From Magnetococcales bacterium (lineage in GTDB: Bacteria > Pseudomonadota > Magnetococcia > Magnetococcales > UBA8363), in contig JADGCQ010000011.1 of assembly GCA_015228925.1 (NCBI GenBank), forward strand, positions 1 to 61,535: a DNA stretch of 61,535 bases, in the 5' to 3' direction. The position numbers and the translations under genes are program-made. The notes beneath the pieces were generated by a model. The model worked only from the letters and a program-made list of their open reading frames with translations. It did no database searches and was not told the origin of the DNA. Each line of letters starts with the position of its first letter. Position 1 is the stretch's first letter. Shown one piece after another: positions 37,501-46,546 of the stretch.

Positions 37501-38935
37501 CAAGATTGGCCAGATTATATTTTCTGGAGTAGCTGACCAAATCGTACAGAGTAAAGCCATCGTGGGCGGTGATAAAGTTAAGACTGGTGGAGGGGCGGCG
37601 TCCCTGATAATTGAAAACCTCGGAAGAACCGGTGAAACGGGAAGCAAAATTACCGCGTAACCCGCCATCATTACGCCAGAAACGGCGCACGCCATCGCGA
37701 TATTTATCATTCCATTCGGTCCAACCCGGAGGGAAGGCTCCGACTTGATAACCATCCATCCCCAGATCCCAAGCTTCGGCGATCAGCTTGCGCTCGGTCA
37801 ACACGGGATCCTGACCGATAACATCCAGAAAACCGGAGTGTCGGTTGAAGCGTCCATCTTCTTCGCGGGCCAGGGTGGTGGTAAGGTCGAAACGAAAGCC
37901 ATCGACCCGCATCTCTTCGGACCAATAGCGCAAGGAGTCGGTCACCAGTTGCAACACCCGTGCATGGCGCAGGTTCATGGAGTTACCGCAGCCGGTAAAA
38001 TCCTGATAATGTCGGGGACGCCCCGGGAGGAGGCGGTAATAGACGGCGTTGTCAATTCCCCGGAAACTCAACGTCGGCCCCATCTGGTTCCCTTCGGCGG
38101 TATGGTTGTAGACCACATCCAGGAGAACTTCAAGACCGGCATCGTGGAGTACCTTGACCATGGTTTTAAATTCGCTGATGGTCTCGGGGTGGCTGGAATA
38201 GCGGGGGTGTGCGACGAAAAAGGCGATGGGGTTGTATCCCCAATAGTTGCCCAGATCACGTTGTGCCAAGTGCCACTCATCGACGAATCCCTGGACTGGC
38301 AACAGTTCCAGGGCGGTCACACCCAGCTTTTGGAAGTAGCGCACCATGGCGGGCGATGCCAAGCCGGCAAAGGTTCCCTGGGCCGATTGGGGAACCTCGG
38401 GATGCAACATGGTGGTTCCACGCACATGGGTTTCGTAGATGATGGTATCGCGCCATGGGGTGTTGGGATGGCGATCATTGCCCCAGGTGTAGGCCTGTTC
38501 GACGACGCGGCATTTGGGCATGAACGGGGCACTATCCCGGGTGTCGAAGGAGAGGTCCACTGCCGGATCACCATAGCGATAGCCGAACAATGCCTCATTC
38601 CAGACCAAGCGGCCAAACAAGGCTTTGGCATAGGGATCCAACAACAGCTTATGGTGATTGAATCGGTGTCCACGGTTGGGGTCGTAGGTTCCCGACACAC
38701 GATAACCATAAAGCTGTCCGGGTCGGACATCCGGCAGATAGGCATGCCAGATCTGGTTGGTGTATTCGGTCAATCGAATCCTGTGGGTTTCCCTCATGCC
38801 GCTGGGGTCGAAAAGGATCAACTCGACCTTTTCGGCATTTTCGGAAAACAGGGCGAAATTAACCCCACGACCATCCCAGGTTGCCCCCATGGGGAGGGGT
38901 GAACCGGGCCAAACACGTATTTTTGAAGAACTCAC
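34505..38935 (-). CDS. Fused glycogen debranching enzyme (GlgX) and 4-alpha-glucanotransferase (MalQ)
   Basis: A 1476-residue protein from a GTG start with AGGAAAG upstream. The N-terminal ~720 residues are GlgX/isoamylase-like: CBM48-like start (GATWDGRGVNFALFSENA), nucleophile D350 in DGFRFDL, the acid/base Glu in LIAEAWDLG and the ITAHDGFTL Asp. After a linker, the last ~600 residues form GH77 amylomaltase: WGIGDFSDL, nucleophile D1232 in VRLDHVMGL, Glu in VVGEALGTVP, and Asp in THDLPTFPGYW. Fusing debranching with maltodextrin disproportionation lets one polypeptide process limit dextrins. It follows glgB by 66 bp. Confidence 0.93.
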   Translation of the reverse strand: MSSSKIRVWPGSPLPMGATWDGRGVNFALFSENAEKVELILFDPSGMRETHRIRLTEYTNQIWHAYLPDVRPGQLYGYRVSGTYDPNRGHRFNHHKLLLDPYAKALFGRLVWNEALFGYRYGDPAVDLSFDTRDSAPFMPKCRVVEQAYTWGNDRHPNTPWRDTIIYETHVRGTTMLHPEVPQSAQGTFAGLASPAMVRYFQKLGVTALELLPVQGFVDEWHLAQRDLGNYWGYNPIAFFVAHPRYSSHPETISEFKTMVKVLHDAGLEVLLDVVYNHTAEGNQMGPTLSFRGIDNAVYYRLLPGRPRHYQDFTGCGNSMNLRHARVLQLVTDSLRYWSEEMRVDGFRFDLTTTLAREEDGRFNRHSGFLDVIGQDPVLTERKLIAEAWDLGMDGYQVGAFPPGWTEWNDKYRDGVRRFWRNDGGLRGNFASRFTGSSEVFNYQGRRPSTSLNFITAHDGFTLYDLVSYSRKYNLANLEDNRDGRDENFSWNCGAEGETADPDINRLRFQQLRNFLSTLLLSQGVPMIVGGDEFGRSQKGNNNPYCQDNDITWFQWNDWSEDRKNLLGFVQKLIRFRKFHPIFRKNSYFTGQAVDGKPRDIVWLRPDGQELMGSDWDHLPGNVLGVIFSGEFESEGLNPCDSAPEWEANKDSTFLILTNPSPTEVAFQLPDQGADKKKKCWKLVMDTSLQPSFVPEAGPWPHESYLQAPHSIAILEFVSIDGVWKDMPKPTQSANARQEMDLLAQLAGIQDGYWDIFGRWQTIPANSRQSFLTAMGLPCGTHGQVSASLRSLQEAKWRRPLEPSLVVHGLAGEIQIPIVVKAKYLDNTFEWAFIEEDGNLSHGRIDLKECPLEDEIILEDRRHQRRLFVLPIKAPLGYHRFEITGTGLSGSDRATMALIRVPDHCYMPEAMKDEEGRIWGTAVQLYALNSSKSWGIGDFSDLKSLVSGMAAQGAGVVGLNPLHAQFPRHPGRFSPYSPNSRFFLNPLYIDLEAVAEFEQCPEARKKVRSSEFQELLAQVRQTPMVDYIEVGHMKMTIMRLLFKTFRVLHLSSASGELPSNRCLAFRQFVKEGGERLLHLAIYNALANHFGEGGFGGRTWRGWPLPYRDPQSPEVKRFADQHKMEVEFFQYLYWVAQSQLADVVETSKEQGMLVGLYNDIALGVDPDGADYWANQHLFIDGARMGAPYDQFNPSGQDWGLPPLNPKVLKEEGYRIFAETLRATMKISGAVRLDHVMGLTRLFWVPVGEKATMGGYVSYPFEDLLGIVKLESQRNRCLVVGEALGTVPEGLPEKLAAANVFSYQLFYFERGPQGGFKAPEHFSPFALVAITTHDLPTFPGYWEGVDLEEKRRLSLFPSDELLQQTVAERAGDRDKIAHAVKEKKLLPDDWTAAAYHYCSEELVLAVNQYLALSPSKIQMVQLEDVIGQREQVNLPGTTNEYPNWQRKLALTVNDMLTAKPMLALTKRLRKLRPPLKKV

Positions 38936-39001
38936 GATTGGGACTTTCCTAATCTGACGGATTGAACAATGCCGCTATGGTGGAATGGGTTACTCTTTGG
39001 G

Positions 39002-41227
39002 TCAAGGTTCATTTTTTCCCGACGCCGGTTCCAGAATGATCACCGCCAATGGCGGTAGGTTAAGTTCCAGGGAATGTGACCATTCATTCCAGGGCTTGGA
39101 ATCGGCCATAACTCGGCCATAATTGCCCATTCCCGTACCTCCATAAACGGTGGCATCGGTGTTGATTCTTTCCAGATAAAGCCCCCCTTGCGGGACGCCG
39201 ATCCGATATTTTTCTCGTGGGACCGGGGTAAAGTTACAGGCGATGATGACAAATTGTGAGGATTGGTGTCCATAGCGGGCGAAGGCAAAGATCGAGCGTT
39301 CGCGGTCGTTGCTTTCGATCCATTGAAAACCGTTGGGGAGGCGATCCTGCTGATACAGGGCCGGGGTTGCGGTATAAAGCCGGTTGAGATCACCCAGCAA
39401 TTGTTGAACCCCGGCGTGCAGGTTATCTTCGAGCAGGTGCCAATCCAGACTGACATCGTGGTTCCATTCCCGTTCCTGTGCGAATTCGCCCCCCATGAAG
39501 AGCAATTTTTTTCCGGGATGGGCGTACATGAACCCGTAGAGGAGGCGCAGGTGGGCAAATTGTTGCCACCGGTCGCCATGCATTTTTCCGAGGAGCGATT
39601 TTTTGAGATGGACCACTTCATCGTGGGAGAGGACCAGGACAAAACTTTCGTTAAATGCGTAAACCAAGCCGAAGGTGACCATATCATGATTGTTGCTGCG
39701 GAAGAATGGGTCCATGGCGAGGTAGTTGAGGATATCGTGCATCCATCCCAGATTCCACTTATAGCGGAACCCCAATCCCCCCTCTTGGACGGGGAATGTC
39801 ACCTGGGGCCAGGAGTGGGATTCTTCGGCGATGGTGATGGCACCCAACCCTTTTTCATCAATTTTTATGTTTAATTTTCGGATGAAGTCGATAGCTTCCA
39901 GATTTTCATTGCCACCGTGTTCGTTGGGGAGCCATTCGCCATCGTTACGACTGTAATCGAGGTGGAGCATGGAGGCGACGGCATCGACACGCAATCCGTC
40001 GATATGGAAAAAGAGGATCCAGTACAGGGCGTTGGCGATCAAAAAGTTTTGGACTTCGGCACGACCATAATTATAAATCAGGGTTTTCCAATCCTGGTGC
40101 CAATTTTTTCGATGATCGGTATGTTCGTAGAGGAAGGAACCATCGAAGTTACCCAGTCCGTGGGGATCTTTGGGGAAGTGTCCTGGAACCCAATCGAGGA
40201 TGACACCGATGTTTTCCTGGTGGCAGCGGTCGATGAAGGCACGCAGTTGATCGGGGGTGCCATAGCGGCTGGTGGGTGAAAACAGTCCGATGGGTTGATA
40301 ACCCCAGGATCCGGTGAAGGGGTGTTCTGCCAAGGGCATGAGTTCAATATGGGTAAATCCCAGTTTTTTGACGTGTTCGATGAGTTCGTCGGCCAGTTCC
40401 AGATAACTCAACAGTCGATTGGGATCATCGGGATTTCGTCTCCAGGATCCCAAATGGACTTCGTAGATGGCCATGGGCGCATCCAAGGCGTTGATTTTTC
40501 TCCGATTTGTGATCCATTCTTCATCATGCCAGACAAACTCTTCGGAGTGCCAGACGATGGAAGCGGTTTCGGGTGGTTTTTGTGAATAGCGGGCGTAGGG
40601 GTCGGCTTTCAGGAGGTATTCCCCATAACGACCGATGATTTCAAACTTATAAAAGGCCCCGGTGACGATTCCGGGCATAAAAATTTCCCAGACGCCGAAG
40701 GGGTCCCGCAGACGCATGGGATTGCGGCGACCATCCCAATCGTTGAAATCTCCAACGACGCTGACCCGGCTCGCCTGGGGGGCGAGGACACAAAAGAGGG
40801 TTCCCTGGGTGGCATCGATGGTGAATGGGTGGGCACCCAGGCAGTGATAAATTTCCCAATTTTGCCCTTTGGCGATGCGTGACAGGTCAAGTTCTCCCAG
40901 GACGGGGGGAAAACGGTAGGGGTCTTCCAGATCCCATTTCCACTGACGTTGACTGAGGCGAAAGCGGTAGGGGAATCGTCCATCGGGCGCACGGAACAGG
41001 CCGGCGAAAAAGCCGGCGGCATGAACTCGGGTCAAGCGTCCCGCATCCCGGTTGGTCAGGGTGTTGACGACCATCACCGAGTCGGCATTGGGGAGGAATG
41101 CCTGAATACGGACGTAATCTTCATCGACCCGATGCGGCCCAAGGATGTTGAAAGGATCCCGGCAGGCCCCACGGACGATGGCGTCCATGATCTCGGAGCT
41201 ACTGGAAAGAGGTGGTCGTTTCGGCAT
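39002..41227 (-). CDS. glgB: 1,4-alpha-glucan branching enzyme GlgB
   Basis: GlgB makes alpha-1,6 branches in glycogen. The 741-residue product has N-terminal CBM48 modules (DPFNILGPHRV; FCVLAPQASRVSVVGDFNDWDG) and a GH13 catalytic barrel. Catalytic residues are D415 in GLRVDAVASML, Glu in TIAEESHSWP, and Asp in LSHDEVVH. It ends with the all-beta C-domain (PLAVIILEP). It is the first gene of the glgB/glgX-malQ/regulator run. A large inverted repeat sits immediately before its ribosome site. Confidence 0.96.
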   Translation of the reverse strand: MPKRPPLSSSSEIMDAIVRGACRDPFNILGPHRVDEDYVRIQAFLPNADSVMVVNTLTNRDAGRLTRVHAAGFFAGLFRAPDGRFPYRFRLSQRQWKWDLEDPYRFPPVLGELDLSRIAKGQNWEIYHCLGAHPFTIDATQGTLFCVLAPQASRVSVVGDFNDWDGRRNPMRLRDPFGVWEIFMPGIVTGAFYKFEIIGRYGEYLLKADPYARYSQKPPETASIVWHSEEFVWHDEEWITNRRKINALDAPMAIYEVHLGSWRRNPDDPNRLLSYLELADELIEHVKKLGFTHIELMPLAEHPFTGSWGYQPIGLFSPTSRYGTPDQLRAFIDRCHQENIGVILDWVPGHFPKDPHGLGNFDGSFLYEHTDHRKNWHQDWKTLIYNYGRAEVQNFLIANALYWILFFHIDGLRVDAVASMLHLDYSRNDGEWLPNEHGGNENLEAIDFIRKLNIKIDEKGLGAITIAEESHSWPQVTFPVQEGGLGFRYKWNLGWMHDILNYLAMDPFFRSNNHDMVTFGLVYAFNESFVLVLSHDEVVHLKKSLLGKMHGDRWQQFAHLRLLYGFMYAHPGKKLLFMGGEFAQEREWNHDVSLDWHLLEDNLHAGVQQLLGDLNRLYTATPALYQQDRLPNGFQWIESNDRERSIFAFARYGHQSSQFVIIACNFTPVPREKYRIGVPQGGLYLERINTDATVYGGTGMGNYGRVMADSKPWNEWSHSLELNLPPLAVIILEPASGKNEP

Positions 41228-41238
41228 GTGTTCCCCCC

Positions 41239-41288
41239 TTCAATCGACAGCTTGCTGATGACAGACTCCCTGGCGACGGTCGATTGAA
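41239..41288 (-). promoter_or_regulatory. Inverted repeat in the glgB 5' leader
   Basis: TTCAATCGAC (41239-41248) and GTCGATTGAA (41279-41288) form a perfect 10-bp stem with a 30-base loop. The stem ends exactly where the AAGGGGGGAAC ribosome site of glgB begins, so folding could affect initiation, or the repeat may be a protein operator. Confidence 0.45.
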
Positions 41289-41479
41289 ACACCATCGCAG
41301 GCCACCCCTTCATGGCGATGTCAGGGGAATTCTGATAGTGTGTTCAGCCTGTTGTTGCAGGATACGTGAAGAATCCTGGAAGTCTGTGGAAAATAAGTCA
41401 TACCCGTTCATTTTTCAAGTTATTGCCAACAATGCTGACCATCTCAACCGTACCGATCTTCGCGTCGGTGTCGTTTTTT

Positions 41480-44218
41480 TTACAACGAACCCATGTTGGG
41501 TGTCGTTGAATGCGGGAGGAGGAAAATAAAGGAAGTTCCTTGTCCCAAGAGACTTTCCGCCCAAATCTTGCCGTTGTGTCGCTCAATGATGCGACGACAA
41601 ATGGTCAAACCCAACCCGGTACCCAGGGGAAGGTTGACAGGACTGTTATAAACTTGGTGGAATCTTTCAAAGACTCTTTCCAAATCTTCCTGCGCGATCC
41701 CGACCCCATTATCGATGATGGCCAAGCCGATGGCATCTGGGGACTTTCGCAATTCAATTTTCACCACGCCATCTTGGGGATTACAAAATTTAATTGCATT
41801 ACTCAACAGGTTGATTGCGACTTGGATCAGCTTATCCCGATCGGCCTGAAGCATGATGCACCGATCAGGGACTTGGTTAATGAGTTGCACAGACTTGTTT
41901 TCAAACAACATGCGCGTGGCGTCTACCGCTTCCTGAACAATTTGTGCCAAATCGACCTCGCAGACATACCACTCCATTTTTCCAGATTCTATCTTAGCCA
42001 AATCTAAAATCTGGTTGACGAGGCGTGTCAGGCGATTGGTTTCTTTGATGATAATTGATGTAAATTTCTGACGTTCGGAGATTTCAAGATTTTCGTTATC
42101 GTGGAGTATTTCGGAGAATGCACGGATGGAGGTCAGGGGGGTACGCAGCTCGTGGCTGACCGTCGAGATAAATTCATCCTTCATCCGATCTAATTCCTGA
42201 AGCTGGGCATTGGCCTCCTGGAGTTTTTGGGTTGCCGCTTCCAATTGTTGTGATTTTGATTCCAAACGCTGGCTGTATGCAATCACCTGGCTGGTTTCAT
42301 TCAGGATTCGCATCACCCCCTGAAAATCCAATTCTTCCCCCTTGACTACGGAGGATATCATTACCCGTGCCGAGGCGGAGCCGATAGTCCCGGTTAGTAG
42401 TTTTTCGACAAAGGCTACCAGATGCGCTGGAGAGGGAACGCCATCCCCCAATTCAAGGTGATTGTGTTGGGCATAATGGGAGAATTCAAGATCAGCCTGT
42501 GCCGGCCCAATAAATCGGGCCAGCAATTTTTTAAGATCCCCCATGGAGACAAAACCACTCCATAAATATTCATTACCCCCTTCGGCCCCTTTTTCGTAGA
42601 CGTTGACAAAATTCAGGGCTTGAATTTGTTCGACAGCGGTTTGTCGGTCGAAAAGAGAAATGAGGACGAAAACACCCACATTGGCCGACATGCTCCAAAA
42701 AACCGCATGGGAAATCGGATCAAACAGGGTCGAACCGAAGAGGGCATGGGGTTTCAACCAAGCCAATCCCCAGGGACCATCGGTGAGGAAACTGGCGGCA
42801 ATCCAACCCGATTGGGCAAACGAAGCCAACAACAAGGTGTGGAACCAAACCAGAAAACCGGCGATCAATCCCCCGATGGCCCCACGACGACTGGCCCCTG
42901 TCCAATAGATCCCCAAAAAAATGGACGGAGCAAACTGAGCTACCGCTGCAAAAGATACCAAGCCAATGTTGGCCAAGGTATTAGACTCGGCGATCAAACG
43001 GTAATACAAGTATCCCAACATCAATAAACCGACAATAATTCCTCGGCGCAGTCCCAGGATTATTCCAGAAAGATCATCACGAAATGTTGTTCGTGATCGC
43101 AATAATAATGGTAGAATCAAGTCATTACTGACCATGGTGGAAAGGGCAACGGTTTCAACAATCACCATGCTGGTGGCAGCAGACAATCCACCGATATAAA
43201 CCAACAATGCCAACCATTCTTGCCGACCATAAATCGGTAAGGAAAGGACAAAAAGGTCAGGGTCTACCCCTTGACCCGAGAAAATAATCTTTCCGGCAAT
43301 GGCTATCGGGATCACAAACAGATTGAAAGCCAGCAGATAAAGGGGAAACAGCCATGAAGCGCGCGTAATATGTTCTTGACTGAGATTTTCGACGACCAAC
43401 ATTTGAAACTGGCGTGGTAGAAAAACGATGGCCATCATCGAAAGGAAGGTGATGGAAAACCAGGAGGCATACCCCCCCGGCACGGCATCGAAATCCATCA
43501 ACCACCGCAGGTTGGGATCCGCCATCGCTTTCCCAAACAAATCGCCAAAGCCATCGAACAGCCCATAGGTGACAAACACCCCCAATACTAAAAAAACCCC
43601 CAGCTTCACGATGGATTCAAAAGCGACCGCCAAAACGATCCCTTCATGCCGTTCGCTGGCATCCAGGTGACGGGTACCAAATAAAATGGCAAACAGTGCC
43701 ATGCACACGGCCACGTAAAAGGCGGTCTGATTCCATAGGGAAGTCATGGTTCCGGTAGCCGAATGGGTGTCCATGGAAATCAGAACACCCAGGCTGACCG
43801 CTACCGCTTTCAATTGCAAGGCTACGTAAGGCATGATTCCCAGGACGACGAATAGGGTCACCATCCCCCCCAGGGCGGGACTTCTTCCATAACGGGCGGA
43901 GATAAAATCGGCGATGGATGTGGTATGGTTGATTTTGGCGATGGTAATGATTTTGGCAAGAAAGAAAAACCAAAGGGGAGCGATGAGGGTGGGACCGAGG
44001 GAAATGGGGAGAAATCCCACACCACCTACGGTTGCCCTCCCGACGCTGCCGTAGTATGTCCAGGCGGTACAATACACCGCGATGGAAAGTGTATAGATGG
44101 TGGGATTATTGACCAGAGAACGGCCTTGCAACGCACGGCGATCACCATAATAGGCCACGATAAATAACACGGCCAAATAGGCGATGGAAATGATGGGTGC
44201 CAACCATTGCCACGGCAT
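41480..44218 (-). CDS. SLC5-STAC-histidine kinase (CrbS/CbrA-like sensor)
   Basis: I chose MPWQWLAPIISIAYLAV at 44218, giving 912 residues; a TTG start 11 codons earlier would overlap the upstream gene. Residues 1-~500 form a sodium:solute symporter (SLC5) fold of about 13 helices. A STAC-like segment follows (PSPAHLVAFVEKLLTGTIGSASARVM). Then come a coiled coil, a HisKA box with H689 in STVSHELRTPL, and a full HATPase domain (NLLSNAIKF, DNGVGI, GTGLGLTI). This layout is that of CrbS, the sensor of the acetate switch, and of CbrA. It has no PAS and no attached receiver. It ends an operon with actP-like genes, supporting an acetate-sensing role. Confidence 0.9.
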   Translation of the reverse strand: MPWQWLAPIISIAYLAVLFIVAYYGDRRALQGRSLVNNPTIYTLSIAVYCTAWTYYGSVGRATVGGVGFLPISLGPTLIAPLWFFFLAKIITIAKINHTTSIADFISARYGRSPALGGMVTLFVVLGIMPYVALQLKAVAVSLGVLISMDTHSATGTMTSLWNQTAFYVAVCMALFAILFGTRHLDASERHEGIVLAVAFESIVKLGVFLVLGVFVTYGLFDGFGDLFGKAMADPNLRWLMDFDAVPGGYASWFSITFLSMMAIVFLPRQFQMLVVENLSQEHITRASWLFPLYLLAFNLFVIPIAIAGKIIFSGQGVDPDLFVLSLPIYGRQEWLALLVYIGGLSAATSMVIVETVALSTMVSNDLILPLLLRSRTTFRDDLSGIILGLRRGIIVGLLMLGYLYYRLIAESNTLANIGLVSFAAVAQFAPSIFLGIYWTGASRRGAIGGLIAGFLVWFHTLLLASFAQSGWIAASFLTDGPWGLAWLKPHALFGSTLFDPISHAVFWSMSANVGVFVLISLFDRQTAVEQIQALNFVNVYEKGAEGGNEYLWSGFVSMGDLKKLLARFIGPAQADLEFSHYAQHNHLELGDGVPSPAHLVAFVEKLLTGTIGSASARVMISSVVKGEELDFQGVMRILNETSQVIAYSQRLESKSQQLEAATQKLQEANAQLQELDRMKDEFISTVSHELRTPLTSIRAFSEILHDNENLEISERQKFTSIIIKETNRLTRLVNQILDLAKIESGKMEWYVCEVDLAQIVQEAVDATRMLFENKSVQLINQVPDRCIMLQADRDKLIQVAINLLSNAIKFCNPQDGVVKIELRKSPDAIGLAIIDNGVGIAQEDLERVFERFHQVYNSPVNLPLGTGLGLTICRRIIERHNGKIWAESLLGQGTSFIFLLPHSTTPNMGSL

Positions 44219-44219
44219 A

Positions 44220-44429
44220 TCATGAATGATCCAAAAGCGGTTTTTTGGCAATCAAGGCGGTCAAAATGACGAACAGCAGCCAAAAACCAAACAGATAGCA
44301 AAACACCAGCGGCACTCCAAAAACCGTCTCATACCGGTCAAATATCGCCAGCAGGGGATAATTGAAGGCGATGATCCCGAATATTGTCAATGCTACCAAG
44401 CGATCTCTACGTTTTTTATGGATGGACAT
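44220..44429 (-). CDS. Small two-helix membrane protein
   Basis: Sixty-nine residues from MSIHKKRRDR. It has a basic N-terminus and two predicted membrane helices (LVALTIFGIIAFNYPLLAIF; VFGVPLVFCYLFGFWLLFVIL), ending in LIAKKPLLDHS. Its start is two bases past the exonuclease-fusion stop and its stop is one base before the SLC5-kinase start. Position and composition argue for a real gene, possibly a small subunit of the transporter-like sensor, like the small partners of other SLC5 symporters. I do not recognise a named family with certainty. Confidence 0.72.
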   Translation of the reverse strand: MSIHKKRRDRLVALTIFGIIAFNYPLLAIFDRYETVFGVPLVFCYLFGFWLLFVILTALIAKKPLLDHS

Positions 44430-44431
44430 GA

Positions 44432-46546
44432 TCAATAATTGGCCCTGGCTTGTTGACGACGTATCTGTACCATACTCTCGGAAAGTTTCATAGTAAGCCC
44501 CAGGGAAGTGATTCCCCTTGTTTTTAATAGATGGATCAACTTTAAGAACACTTCAGCGGTCACCAAGGTGTCTCCCATGGCGGTATGACGGCCACGAATT
44601 TCGACCCCCAAGCGCCGCGCGATGGCATCCAGGGTATGATCGGTCGCCTCTTCGTGCAGGTAGACGGAAATCAGCAGGGTGTCCAATACGGGAGAATCAA
44701 ACCGAATACCCAAACGGGCTTCCTTGAGTTGTAAAAAGCGCATGTCAAAGGCGGCGTTGTGGGCGACAACGACCGAATCTCCAATAAAAGAGCGGAACTG
44801 GGGCAGAACCTCATCGATCATCGGCCTATTTTTCACATCCTCCTGGGTGATCCCATGGATTCGGGTCGATTCAGCAGGAATGGTCCGGCCTGGATTGATC
44901 AAGCGGGAAAAAGATTCCCCCAGCAAGATTCGGCCATTGACGATACGCACCGCAGCAATGGAGATGATTTCATCCCCTTTGGACGGTTGCATACCCGTTG
45001 TTTCGGTATCAAACACCACATAGGTCAGTTTATCTAGTCCCAGACCTACCTTTCGTCCTAACATTTCAAACGGCTTGATCAGGGAAAAATCGTAAAATTC
45101 CGGGCGTTCCTGAATCGTCTGCAACAGAGGTTGCCACTGCCGCGAAGAGGGGGCCACGGGTAGGCGTAGCATGGCATATCCAGGTTGACGATGCCGCTGG
45201 CTCCACAAATCTCCGCCATGTCTGCGCAAGATCTCTTCCAGGGACGTAACCGAACCACCCAGCGGCAACGCCAACCGAAGCCAGTTTTCCACCTCATGCG
45301 CCGGGATCGGTATTCCCGGCCAGATAAAGTCAAGATAAATCCTGTGATTGCCCATTAAAGCCTGCGCCTCGATCTCCGATGTCCCGGTGTTGTCGGCAAT
45401 TTTTTGCATCAACACGGCCAACACCATCAATAACGCTGGAACATCGGCATGAATCCACAAAGGTTCGCCCACCCCGTTCAATACGGGACGGGGATATTTC
45501 TCCAATTGCCGCGCCAAAGCGGCAAAAAGGTCCGAGGTCAAAATATCCACCAAGTTTTCACCACGTCCCAAGGGGAGGGTATTCGCCTCCCACGCCATCT
45601 GTTCCAATTGACGGGAAATCGCTCGCCCCTCTTCCAGAACTACCTGCATCAGCCCCTTTTGGGTTGAGGCATCCATGTCGGCATTGTGGACCAAGGTTTC
45701 GGCGGCAGCCTGGAGATTGGCCATGGGATTGCGCATATCTTCCAGAACGAAACGGATCAGTTGCTCGTTCCAGCGCCGCGCGGCAACCTTCGAGGTGACC
45801 TCCGCAAAGGTGATGGTGAAATACAGCGTCTCCTCCGCGTCGCCCGGAAACGAACTCATGGTACAATCCAGCATGACCGCGTTGTCCATCCCCGCACAAT
45901 AAAACTGTACCCCCCCCTGAATGAGGCCGTCCGTCGTTTTTTCCCGACGCAGCAATTCCATGGTCGTCTCCACGGGGATGCGGGCACAAAGACGATAAAG
46001 CGACTGGCCAAGCCCCAGGTAATCCTGGCGTTGACGAAACAGATTTTGGGCCGCTTGGTTGTACAAAATAATGGTCCCTTGGGCATTGATCACGACGAAC
46101 CCAACAGGGAGGTATTTGACCACAGTTTCTAAACGTTCCATCTGCGGGGCACTGTTGGCCAGAACCTCGCGAACTTGGCGACGGGCGTGAAACAAGGATT
46201 CTCCCAACTGTTGGGCCGTATGAGGAAGCGAACCCAGAAGATTTCCCGGTTCCAGGTGGATAGGCCCAAGGGGATCAAGGTGGGTCATGACCTCCAGCGC
46301 ATGACTGACGTTGGCCAAAGGTTTGAGCAACACCCGGTCCAGCCATGCCCAAATATGGACCAAAACGGCACCGAGGCAGAACAACAACGACATGGCGAGT
46401 ACCAGTTGTTTCTGCAACCATCCAAACGCCTGGTCATCCAGGGCGGTAACGCCCTCCATGGCCTGCCAGACAACGACCGCCACAGCTCCCATCACGAGAG
46501 CCACAAACAGCCCCAACACCCCCCAAAATTTTTTGCGCCCGTTCAT
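44432..46546 (-). CDS. Membrane pseudo-histidine-kinase fused to a DnaQ-type 3'-5' exonuclease
   Basis: A 704-residue protein. Two membrane helices (about 7-28 and 47-68), a HAMP/linker stretch, a PAS-like domain near 138-250, and a kinase-dimerisation-like segment FVLEDMRNPMANLQ follow. There the phosphoacceptor His is replaced by E269. The ATP-binding-like region lacks clear N and G boxes, so this is a pseudo-kinase. From ~505 a DEDDh exonuclease domain is intact: D513 and E515 in FDTETTG, D601 in HNAAFDMRF, H654 and D659 in HTAMGDT. Related exonuclease genes occur beside actP/DUF294 in pseudomonads. The stop/start junction with the receiver gene shares one base. Confidence 0.85.
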   Translation of the reverse strand: MNGRKKFWGVLGLFVALVMGAVAVVVWQAMEGVTALDDQAFGWLQKQLVLAMSLLFCLGAVLVHIWAWLDRVLLKPLANVSHALEVMTHLDPLGPIHLEPGNLLGSLPHTAQQLGESLFHARRQVREVLANSAPQMERLETVVKYLPVGFVVINAQGTIILYNQAAQNLFRQRQDYLGLGQSLYRLCARIPVETTMELLRREKTTDGLIQGGVQFYCAGMDNAVMLDCTMSSFPGDAEETLYFTITFAEVTSKVAARRWNEQLIRFVLEDMRNPMANLQAAAETLVHNADMDASTQKGLMQVVLEEGRAISRQLEQMAWEANTLPLGRGENLVDILTSDLFAALARQLEKYPRPVLNGVGEPLWIHADVPALLMVLAVLMQKIADNTGTSEIEAQALMGNHRIYLDFIWPGIPIPAHEVENWLRLALPLGGSVTSLEEILRRHGGDLWSQRHRQPGYAMLRLPVAPSSRQWQPLLQTIQERPEFYDFSLIKPFEMLGRKVGLGLDKLTYVVFDTETTGMQPSKGDEIISIAAVRIVNGRILLGESFSRLINPGRTIPAESTRIHGITQEDVKNRPMIDEVLPQFRSFIGDSVVVAHNAAFDMRFLQLKEARLGIRFDSPVLDTLLISVYLHEEATDHTLDAIARRLGVEIRGRHTAMGDTLVTAEVFLKLIHLLKTRGITSLGLTMKLSESMVQIRRQQARANY

